Assembly (NCBI RefSeq): GCF_000308635.1
Contig: NZ_BAGD01000083.1
Location: 1 to 33,632, forward strand
DNA length: 33,632 nucleotides
Reading direction: 5' to 3'
Source of the DNA: Nocardia otitidiscaviarum NBRC 14405
Lineage (GTDB): Bacteria > Actinomycetota > Actinomycetes > Mycobacteriales > Mycobacteriaceae
This document shows, piece by piece, positions 8,318 to 14,534 of the stretch. The translations under genes were made by a program, and so were the position numbers. Positions within the stretch are counted from its first letter, which is position 1; every line of letters starts with the position of its first letter. Under the pieces are notes generated by a model. It did not search any database. It was given only the letters and a program-made list of their open reading frames with translations, and was not told where the DNA came from.

Positions 8318-8607
8318 CAGCCGATCGCCGCATTCATGATCGTGCCGGCACTGGTGGCGATGATGCCGCCGATCATGGCGCCAGCCACCATCTTCGGGGA
8401 TTCCAAACCGCCTCCTGTCCACTTCTCCCACGCGAACTTGCCGCCCGCGTAGGTGATTCCGAGGATTCCGGACAACAGCACGAACCAGGTGAAATACCGA
8501 ACAAGTTTCAATAGTTTGTCCGACGCGGGCGGGGCCTCCGGGGTCGGATTCCCGACCTGCGCGAGGACGGCACCGTACGCGTCGTGCACGGCGAGGAGCA
8601 TGCTCAT
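8317..8607 (-). CDS. Small protein with two membrane helices (candidate VirB2-like subunit)
   Basis: A 96-residue protein with a mildly hydrophobic N-terminus, a Pro-rich stretch near residues 20-28, and two hydrophobic segments (about 36-55 and 72-92) separated by a Trp/Lys/Gly-containing loop. Size and topology fit VirB2/TrbC-type subunits, but this is inference from context. The start overlaps the stop of the 56-residue upstream gene (ATGA) and its stop overlaps the start of the next gene. It begins MSM, so the third codon is an alternative start. Confidence 0.7.
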   Translation of the reverse strand: MSMLLAVHDAYGAVLAQVGNPTPEAPPASDKLLKLVRYFTWFVLLSGILGITYAGGKFAWEKWTGGGLESPKMVAGAMIGGIIATSAGTIMNAAIG

Positions 8608-8774
8608 GATCTGTCCTTCTCCACTAGCACATCGTCGATCACACTGTCGCGTACCGTGGCCCGCGCGGCCCCGGCAGCGACCGACCCGATGGTCTTATCC
8701 AAATGCGAAGGGACGCTGCGGGTTACAGCATCCCATGACCCCGGTCGGGGCGAAAGATCGAGTGTTCGGCGCAT
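8604..8774 (-). CDS. 56-residue protein of unknown function
   Basis: A short frame from ATG 8774 to TGA 8606-8604. GGGAGAG lies at a suitable distance upstream, and the stop overlaps the next start (ATGA), which argues strongly for a translated gene. The protein is soluble, with mixed charge and an Asp/Val-rich C-terminus ending EKDRS; there is no membrane segment and no recognisable motif. A longer in-frame start at 8936 would overlap the upstream gene by about 145 bases and is rejected. The position between the DUF6668-like and two-helix genes suggests an accessory role in the same machine. Confidence 0.6.
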   Translation of the reverse strand: MRRTLDLSPRPGSWDAVTRSVPSHLDKTIGSVAAGAARATVRDSVIDDVLVEKDRS

Positions 8775-8790
8775 ATCGCTCTCCCGGGGT

Positions 8791-9435
8791 CTAGTCGTCG
8801 TCGTCCGATTCCGGGTCCGGTTCGGCGAGCGCCTCCCGGACCGCCGCCACGATGCCCGCACCGAGCTCGCGGATATCGAGCGGAACCTCGTGCAGCGGAT
8901 CGGATTTGCGCTTCCGCTGCTGCGGCAGGGGCTCACCGGGCGACCAGACCGGCAACTGGTCGGCTTCGACCAGCGTCCACTCCTCGTGCCACGGCACCTG
9001 CCACACCTGACCGGCCAGCGAACCCACCAGATCGCGGTAGCGCCGGATCTCCGCGGGGATGCGGCCCGGGCGCGCCGCCACGGTCACCAGGCCGAGCACC
9101 TCACAGGGACCGGCGAGGTCCGCGAGGTGCTGGCGCAGCAGGTCGTGGGCGCGGCTCAGGCCGGAGATCGTTTCGCGGGCGACGAGTACGACGAACGGTG
9201 ATTCGCGGTCGAAACCTCCGGGCCAGCGGCGATGCGAATCCGCCGCGGGCGCAATCACATGCGCGAGCGTGGACGCGCCCGCCCCGCCGTGCACACCCAG
9301 CAGCCAGACCAGCGGAGCACGTCCGGCGCCGGGGACCGGTCGGTCCCAGATGGGTGCGCGAAGTGATTCGGGCGGCGGCACGACACCTGCCGCCATGGCG
9401 GGTTCGGATCGGCGTTCCTTCATGGCTGCGGTCAT
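8791..9435 (-). CDS. DUF6668-like CpaE/MinD-type protein with atypical Walker A
   Basis: A 214-residue protein. Near residues 47-58 it has GVHGGAGASTLA, which aligns with the ParA/MinD deviant Walker A (KGGxGKT) but lacks both lysines; such GGxGxST loops are typical of CpaE/TadZ-like proteins. The rest fits the actinobacterial DUF6668 family from memory. The C-terminus is strongly acidic (DPESDDDD). The start overlaps the stop of the second MinD-like gene (ATGA), so the two are translated together. A role in positioning or assembling the secretion complex is inferred. An internal ATG at codon 5 is an alternative start. Confidence 0.75.
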   Translation of the reverse strand: MTAAMKERRSEPAMAAGVVPPPESLRAPIWDRPVPGAGRAPLVWLLGVHGGAGASTLAHVIAPAADSHRRWPGGFDRESPFVVLVARETISGLSRAHDLLRQHLADLAGPCEVLGLVTVAARPGRIPAEIRRYRDLVGSLAGQVWQVPWHEEWTLVEADQLPVWSPGEPLPQQRKRKSDPLHEVPLDIRELGAGIVAAVREALAEPDPESDDDD

Positions 9436-10301
9436 GATGCCACTCCAGCAAGCAGGCGGCGATACGCACGGCGTGTCTCCGGCGCGAGGTCGCTGTGCCG
9501 CACCAGTTCACCCCGCGCGAGGTGCGGATCGTAGGGAATCTCACGGATATCCCGCACCCAGCCGGTGAGATGTTCCCGCAAATGATCAGCGACGCGCGAG
9601 TCACCATGGGGCAGCTGATGGGAGACGGCCACCACGGTGTCGCCGACGATGCCGTCGCCCTGTCCCTCGCCCTGTCCGCTGAAGTTGTCGTCGAGCCACT
9701 CCAGGGTCAGGCGCAGCCGGTTGGCGGCGTCGGCGCGCGCCGGAATGGCGAGCACCAGCGCGATATCGGCATCCTCGAGCAACGGCCGCAGATGGCGGCT
9801 GGCAATGGGGTTGCCGCCGTCGTACACCCCGGTGTAGCCGGAGTCGTGGATGCCGCGCGCCACGGTCAAGTAGGTGGCGCGGCGTCGCAGCGGGGCGGCG
9901 TCGCGCCAGAGCAGTCCGATACCGGAGGTGGCGCGCGACAGGCATTCCTTCAGCGGCGCGGGTTCACCGTCCCCGCGGCCGTACAGCCACGCCTGCAGAC
10001 TGATCGGGCTCAGGTGTTCGTCCGCGCCCCGCAGGGCCAGATCGCTTCCGGCCGAGGTGGCGTCCACGGCCGCCGCCTGCGCTCCGGCCGAACTCAACTC
10101 CCCGGCCAGCCCGAGTGCGGTCGTGGTGGTTCCGGCCCCACCGCAGCCGCCGACCACCAGGATCGGGCGCGGGTCGGGTTCGCCGTCGCCGGAGTGTTCG
10201 CGCCGCTTGCGCAGGCGTACCACCGGAGCGCGCGCGGGCCGACCCGACGGCTCACCCTCCTCGGGGGTCTCGTCGAGCCAGCGGCTCCAGTCCTGATCCA
10301 T
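9432..10301 (-). CDS. CpaE/TadZ-like MinD-family protein with atypical Walker A
   Basis: A 289-residue protein starting at ATG 10301 behind AGAGGGAGC. A charged N-terminal region of about 65 residues precedes the P-loop-like segment GGCGGAGTTTTALGLA, where the signature Lys is Cys and the Walker Lys is Thr. A later hydrophobic strand near ALVLAIPARADAANR fits the second half of a MinD/ParA fold. The start was chosen for its ribosome-binding site; the frame stays open to 11033 but that part overlaps the upstream gene. CpaE/TadZ relatives localise secretion or pilus machines; that role here is inference. It forms a pair with the DUF6668-like gene just downstream. Confidence 0.8.
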   Translation of the reverse strand: MDQDWSRWLDETPEEGEPSGRPARAPVVRLRKRREHSGDGEPDPRPILVVGGCGGAGTTTTALGLAGELSSAGAQAAAVDATSAGSDLALRGADEHLSPISLQAWLYGRGDGEPAPLKECLSRATSGIGLLWRDAAPLRRRATYLTVARGIHDSGYTGVYDGGNPIASRHLRPLLEDADIALVLAIPARADAANRLRLTLEWLDDNFSGQGEGQGDGIVGDTVVAVSHQLPHGDSRVADHLREHLTGWVRDIREIPYDPHLARGELVRHSDLAPETRRAYRRLLAGVAS

Positions 10302-10315
10302 GTCCGTGCTCCCTC

Positions 10316-10924
10316 TTATCCCGCCGGGATCACCGGCGTGGTGGTGCGACCGCCGACAACCATGGTGCCCACGGATTGCGCTGTGGCGCCACGGGAATGG
10401 AGCACATAGAGCGCAACGCCGCCCGCGAGGGCCAGCAACAGAACGGCTATCAGGACGGCGGCCAGGGCGACGAGGCGGCGACGCCGGAACTTCGCGGACG
10501 CGGCAGCGGCTTTCGCGCCACGCGCGTCGGCGGGGTCCGACGCCGCCCGCGATAGCGCGGCGTCGTCGAACTCCTCGTTCCCGCTGTCGCCGCGCCCGCC
10601 GTCGAGGTCGGCCGGGAAGGGCAGCAGATCGGCCGGACGTTCGCGCGGCCGGAAGGCCGGAGCGCGATCGGTCACCCAGTCCGACCAGCGCCCGGTGTAG
10701 TGACTGCGCCGGAACAGCGACTCGTCGACGGGGGGTACGACCTCCACATCGTCGTCGCGGATGTAGTGCGGGAATCCGCCCGTTCCGCCGTCGTCGCCGA
10801 ATACCGGTGCGACGTGCGCGTCCTCGGCGCCGGCCCCGTCTTCGGGGGGCAACGCCGGATACCAGCGCGACATCTTTTTGTACGACTTCAACATTTCCGC
10901 GGAGCGAGGCGCGTCGTGCGGCAT
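10316..10924 (-). CDS. Tail-anchored-like membrane protein, first gene of the secretion operon
   Basis: A 202-residue protein with a long acidic, Pro/Gly-containing cytoplasmic region (residues 1-145), an Arg patch (FRRRR), one strong transmembrane helix (about residues 150-172) and a short outer tail of about 30 residues. GAGAGGG lies a few bases before ATG 10924. It leads the eleven-gene minus-strand operon, 14 bases before the MinD-like gene. A second Met 10 codons in is a less likely start. No family recognised. Confidence 0.75.
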   Translation of the reverse strand: MPHDAPRSAEMLKSYKKMSRWYPALPPEDGAGAEDAHVAPVFGDDGGTGGFPHYIRDDDVEVVPPVDESLFRRSHYTGRWSDWVTDRAPAFRPRERPADLLPFPADLDGGRGDSGNEEFDDAALSRAASDPADARGAKAAAASAKFRRRRLVALAAVLIAVLLLALAGGVALYVLHSRGATAQSVGTMVVGGRTTTPVIPAG

Positions 10925-11216
10925 CGTCGTACCCTCTCGGCGGTCGGTGAAGCTTCGGTGTGGTCGCGGCGGGGCGCACCGTCCTCGGGCACGGTCCCGA
11001 CTGGAAATTCTCTCGTATCAGGCGGATTCCCACCTCCCGACGCGCCGGAAATCACCCTCAGAAATTCGACGGATCTCGTGAACCGACCGGTACCATGCTT
11101 CACCCCCGGCTTGATACTCACCGGTAACCACCGCCGTGAAAGGGGTTGTGGGGTACCCCCCTTCCACACCAGAAGCGGAGAATCTACATTAACAAGACCT
11201 AGTAACAGGAGGTTTT
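10925..11216. promoter_or_regulatory. Divergent intergenic region between the secretion operon and the dehydrogenase
   Basis: About 290 bases without a convincing gene. It must hold the promoters of the minus-strand secretion operon and of the plus-strand dehydrogenase. I see no strong -35/-10 pair. The AT-richer stretch just before the dehydrogenase (11181-11206) and a GGGGTACCCC palindrome (11150-11159) are the only notable elements. Confidence 0.4.
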
Positions 11217-11978
11217 GTGAAGACAGCAGATACCGTCGCGGTGGTGACCGGCGGCGCTTCCGGACTCGGCCTGGCCACCGTGCGTGAGCTGCACGGCGCC
11301 GGCGCCTCGGTCGTCATCCTCGATCTTCCGTCGTCCGACGGCAAGGCCGTGGCCGAGGAACTCGGCGAGCGCGCGACCTTCGCACCGGGCGATGTGACCA
11401 GCGAAGCGGACGTCACCGCCGCGCTGGACGCCGCCGCCGGACTCGGCACGCTGCGAATCGCGGTGAACTGCGCGGGAATCGGCAATGCCATCCGCACGGT
11501 GAGCAAGAAGGGCGCGTTCCCGCTCGACGCCTTCACCAAGGTGGTCAACGTCAATCTGATCGGGTCGTTCAATGTGATCCGCCTGGCGGCCGAGCGCATG
11601 GCCGCCACCGAGGAGGCCGACGGCGAACGGGGCGTCATCGTCAACACCGCCTCCGTGGCCGCCTACGACGGCCAGATCGGTCAAGCCGCCTACTCGGCCT
11701 CCAAGGGTGGAATCGTCGGCATGACCCTGCCGATCGCGCGCGACCTGTCGGGCTACAAGATCCGGGTGAACACCATCGCGCCCGGCCTGTTCCGCACCCC
11801 GCTGTTCGCGACGCTCTCCGATGAGGCCATCGCCTCGCTGGAGGCACAGGTGCCGCACCCCTCGCGGCTGGGCAACCCCACCGAATTCGCCGCCCTGGTG
11901 CGCCACATCGTGGAGAACCCCATGCTCAACGGCGAGACCATTCGTCTCGACGGCGCCATCCGGATGGCGCCGCGCTGA
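11217..11978 (+). CDS. Short-chain dehydrogenase, type II 3-hydroxyacyl-CoA dehydrogenase-like
   Basis: A 253-residue classical SDR. The Rossmann motif TGGASGLG is at residues 11-18, NCAG at 84-87, and the catalytic Ser146, Tyr159 and Lys163 are all present. Asp36 at the end of the second strand indicates preference for NAD over NADP. The sequence resembles the HSD17B10 / 3-hydroxy-2-methylbutyryl-CoA dehydrogenase group, which oxidises 3-hydroxyacyl-CoAs in branched-chain amino acid and fatty acid breakdown; the substrate is not proven. The GTG start follows a perfect AGGAGG (11207-11212) by four bases. It is monocistronic, with a strong hairpin just after the stop. Confidence 0.85.
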   Translation: MKTADTVAVVTGGASGLGLATVRELHGAGASVVILDLPSSDGKAVAEELGERATFAPGDVTSEADVTAALDAAAGLGTLRIAVNCAGIGNAIRTVSKKGAFPLDAFTKVVNVNLIGSFNVIRLAAERMAATEEADGERGVIVNTASVAAYDGQIGQAAYSASKGGIVGMTLPIARDLSGYKIRVNTIAPGLFRTPLFATLSDEAIASLEAQVPHPSRLGNPTEFAALVRHIVENPMLNGETIRLDGAIRMAPR

Positions 11979-11984
11979 CCCGCC

Positions 11985-12019
11985 GCCGGTCGGCCCCGAG
12001 ATCCCCGGGGCCGACCGGC
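11985..12019 (+). terminator. Hairpin terminator after the dehydrogenase
   Basis: A 13-bp perfect inverted repeat, GCCGGTCGGCCCC (11985-11997) and its complement (12007-12019), with a 9-base loop, begins seven bases after the stop codon. It has no U-tract, as is common in actinobacteria. Confidence 0.7.
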
Positions 12020-12290
12020 TCTCACTGCGCCCACGGCCGCGCGTCCCTCCCGAGAGTTTCGGATCAGCACGTCCGCCGCGCCCGCGTCGGGACGCCGGCC
12101 ACGCCGAGGCCGTCCACGACAACGGTCCCTGGAGCCATCACGCCTCGTTGGGACCGATCCGGTGCAATCGGCCGAACTCGATCCGTTCCGTCGATCGAGC
12201 TCGAGCCGGATCCGGCGGTCGGATTCGGTCCGGCGCGACGGCACGACTCGAACCGGAGCATCGACCGGATCCGGCTCGACCGCGATCCCG
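12020..12290. other. Convergent intergenic region
   Basis: Gene-free stretch between the dehydrogenase terminator and the 3' end of the MFS gene. It is rich in GATCCG/CGATC-type short words and holds one long inverted repeat (12201-12279). No credible gene is seen. Confidence 0.5.
12201..12279. repeat. 15-bp perfect inverted repeat with a 49-base loop
   Basis: TCGAGCCGGATCCGG (12201-12215) is exactly complementary to 12265-12279. It sits 12 bases beyond the MFS stop codon, between convergent genes, so it may act as a terminator or be a repeat relic. Confidence 0.7.
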
Positions 12291-13484
12291 CTACGCGCGC
12301 ACCGATATCGGCTCCGCACCGAGCACGGCGGCGGCGGGCACGGCGCGTGCGGCGAGCGCACTCGACCAACCGACCACGGCCAGTGCGGCGGCGCCCAGGG
12401 CCACGCCGATCCAGGCGAGTGTCGGGTAGTCCCAGTGCGCGCCCAGCGCCAGGCCGCCCAGCCACGGGCCGACGGTGATGCCGACGTTGAACGCCCCCAC
12501 ATTCCCGGCCGCACCCAGGGTGGACGCGCCCGGGGCGAGGGTGAAGACGCGGCTGTTGAGCACCGGGTTGACGCCGAAACCGAACGCGCCCAACAGGAAT
12601 ACCAGCAGCACGACCGGCACGACATGGTGTGCGGTGAGCGCCAGCAGCGCCGAGGTGACGGTCAGTCCGGTGATCCCGATGGTGAGGCTGCGCAGCGGAT
12701 GGGCGTCGGCGGTGCGACCGCCCACCATGATTCCCAGGCAACTGCCGATCCCGTAGACGGCCAGGACGACGGGCACCCACCTCTCGGCCATCCCGGTGGT
12801 CTCGGTGAGGAAGGCGGCGAGGTAGCCGAAGGTGACCATCAGCGCGGAGATGGCCAGCGCGGTGGTGAGGTAGAGCAGCCAGACCGGCAGGGTGGCCAGG
12901 GCGCGCACCTCGGTGCGCACGCGCGGCGCGACCGCCGGACGCACGTCCGGAACCTTGGCGATCACCCCCGCCATGGCCGCGATCGACAGCACCGCCACCG
13001 CCCAGAACGCGGCCCGCCACCCGAGATGCTGTCCGATGACCGTGCCCGCGGGCAGTCCGACGACGGTCGCCACGGTGAGACCGCCGGCCACCACGCTCAG
13101 CGCGCGCCCGCGTGCGTTCTCCGCCACCAGACCGACCGCGGTCGCCACGGCCACCGACCAGAAACCGGCGTAGACGAAAGCCGCGACCGCGCGCGTCGCG
13201 AACAGCACCCCGTAGTCGGAGGTGAGCGCGCCCAGGACGTGCGCGGCGGCGAAAACGGCGAGGAAGGCCAGCAGTGCGGTGCGGCGCGGCCAGCGCAGGG
13301 TGGCGACGGCGAGGATCGGCGCGCCGATGAGCATGCCCACCGCGAAGGCGGAGATGAGCAATCCGACCTGAGGCACGGAAACACCGAGGTCACTTGCCAT
13401 TTCGGTGAGCAGCCCGGCGATCATGAGTTCGGATGTGCCCTGGGCGAATATGGACAGGCCCAGGATGTAGACGGCCACTGGCAT
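12291..13484 (-). CDS. MFS exporter, Cmx/CmrA-like DHA1 family
   Basis: A 397-residue protein with about 12 hydrophobic segments, the usual size for DHA1 drug:H+ antiporters. The N-terminus (GTSELMIAGLL, then SDLGVSVPQVG) resembles the Cmx/CmrA chloramphenicol exporters of corynebacteria and rhodococci. A degenerate motif A follows TM2 (RWPRRTALL), and a Gly/Pro-containing motif C lies in TM5 (GLPAGTVIG, then GWRAAFW). GAAGGGA precedes the ATG. A TTTTG-N12-CAAAA element 31-52 bases upstream matches one before the neighbouring TetR gene, so the exporter is probably repressed by it. The exported compound cannot be deduced. Confidence 0.85.
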   Translation of the reverse strand: MPVAVYILGLSIFAQGTSELMIAGLLTEMASDLGVSVPQVGLLISAFAVGMLIGAPILAVATLRWPRRTALLAFLAVFAAAHVLGALTSDYGVLFATRAVAAFVYAGFWSVAVATAVGLVAENARGRALSVVAGGLTVATVVGLPAGTVIGQHLGWRAAFWAVAVLSIAAMAGVIAKVPDVRPAVAPRVRTEVRALATLPVWLLYLTTALAISALMVTFGYLAAFLTETTGMAERWVPVVLAVYGIGSCLGIMVGGRTADAHPLRSLTIGITGLTVTSALLALTAHHVVPVVLLVFLLGAFGFGVNPVLNSRVFTLAPGASTLGAAGNVGAFNVGITVGPWLGGLALGAHWDYPTLAWIGVALGAAALAVVGWSSALAARAVPAAAVLGAEPISVRA

Positions 13485-13514
13485 CGGAATTCCCTTCGGT
13501 TGTCGGACAGCACG

Positions 13515-13536
13515 TTTTGGATCAATTGGTTCAAAA
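13515..13536 (-). promoter_or_regulatory. Probable TetR operator in front of the MFS exporter
   Basis: A 22-bp imperfect palindrome of form TTTTG-N12-CAAAA with 18 of 22 positions symmetric, preceded by AGCACG. The same spacing, flanking AGCACG and most inner bases recur at 14377-14398 before the TetR gene. Confidence 0.65.
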
Positions 13537-13698
13537 TGAGGGCGGCGCGATCCGCGCGGGGCGCCGCCGGGCGAACCGCGCCAGGCGCTACGTCGGATCG
13601 AGTGACATCTCCGTCGAATCGGGGCGATGAGCCGCCCCTGTCACCCCGGAGCGGAGCGAGAATCAGAGCTGGTTCACCAGCAGCCCGCGCCACCAGCG

Positions 13699-13766
13699 AC
13701 TCGGCTTCACCGGCAACTCGGCTTCACCGGCGACCCGGCTTCACGGGTAACACGGCTTCACCGGCG
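13699..13766. repeat. 17-bp tandem repeat, four copies
   Basis: Units at 13699-13715, 13716-13732, 13733-13749 and 13750-13766 share ACTCGGCTTCACCGGCG with one to four differences. Non-coding, between the TetR stop and the MFS promoter. Confidence 0.85.
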
Positions 13767-13782
13767 CTCAGCGCCGAGCGCC
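13763..13782 (-). terminator. Possible hairpin terminator after TetR
   Basis: GGCGCTC (13763-13769) pairs with GAGCGCC (13776-13782) around a 6-base loop, three bases past the TetR stop codon. The stem is short, there is no U-tract, and the repeat array overlaps it. Confidence 0.4.
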
Positions 13783-13785
13783 GAT

Positions 13786-14358
13786 TCACAGGCAGCCCAA
13801 CGCCACCTCGGCAATGGCGGCCAGCGCCGCCCGGTCCGCACCGCCCCGGGCGGCCACCCGCATACCGCCGATGGTGGTGACGATGAACCGGGCCAGATCG
13901 CGGGGGTCCCGGTCGCCGCTGATCTCCCCCGCGCGCTGCCCCTCGGCGATGGCGGTGGCGAGGGCGAGCAGCCGCCGCTCCTCGTCGGCACGCAGCAACC
14001 GCGCGATCTCTGGATCCCGCTCCCCCAGTTCGACGGTCGCGTTCACCACCAGACACCCCAGCGGATCACCCTCCGGGGCATCGATGATGAACTCCAGCAG
14101 CCGCGCGATCCGGTCCCGCACCGGCCCCGGCCCGTCGAGCACCGCGAACGTATCGGCGTTCTTGTCCGCCATGTACCGCCGCAGCGCCCGCTGGAACAGA
14201 TCATGCTTACTGCTGAAGGTGTTGTAGATACTGCTGCGCCCCAATCCGGTAGCGGCACAGAGTTCCTGGGTGGACGTGCCGTCGTACCCCGCACGCCAGA
14301 AGGCCCGCATGGCGGCGTCCACCGCCCTCTCCTCGTCGAACTGCTTGGGTCGCGCCAT
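13786..14358 (-). CDS. TetR-family transcriptional repressor
   Basis: A 190-residue protein with a typical TetR N-terminal helix-turn-helix (residues about 9-56; TSTQELCAATGLGRSSIYNTF, read as two pieces around the turn) and a helical ligand-binding C-terminal domain. ATG 14358 fits the conserved MARPKQFD-type opening; the frame is open far upstream but that part has shadow composition. A TTTTG-N12-CAAAA element lies 19 bases upstream of its start and another precedes the adjacent MFS gene, so autoregulation plus control of the exporter is the simplest model. The effector is unknown. Confidence 0.9.
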   Translation of the reverse strand: MARPKQFDEERAVDAAMRAFWRAGYDGTSTQELCAATGLGRSSIYNTFSSKHDLFQRALRRYMADKNADTFAVLDGPGPVRDRIARLLEFIIDAPEGDPLGCLVVNATVELGERDPEIARLLRADEERRLLALATAIAEGQRAGEISGDRDPRDLARFIVTTIGGMRVAARGGADRAALAAIAEVALGCL

Positions 14359-14376
14359 GCGACCGACGCTAGCACG

Positions 14377-14398
14377 TTTTGTATAGGTCAGTCCAAAA
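14377..14398 (-). promoter_or_regulatory. Probable TetR operator in its own promoter
   Basis: TTTTG-N12-CAAAA with flanking AGCACG, the partner of the element at 13515-13536. Its inner symmetry is weaker than in the exporter copy. Confidence 0.6.
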
Positions 14399-14534
14399 TC
14401 AGCTCCTGGTCGGCGCTCAGTATGGAGGGAATGACCGCGCTCCAGCAGCCGAACGACCTCGACGCATTCGGCGCGGGTCAGTGGCGAAGAGTCCGGGGCG
14501 CTCCCGGACGAATGGGGTTCCCGACCGTCGTCGC

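Larger units (their letters stand above)
13537..13785. other. Intergenic region between TetR and MFS genes
   Basis: No gene seen. It contains the 17-bp tandem repeat and the small hairpin after the TetR stop. The MFS operator lies at its left edge. Confidence 0.5.

Noticed and set aside
9432..11033. Longer start for the MinD-like gene
   Set aside because: Overlaps the 202-residue gene; ATG 10301 has a proper ribosome-binding site.
12162..13880. Plus-strand open frame antisense to the MFS gene
   Set aside because: Shadow of the transporter, with His/Arg/Gly-rich product.
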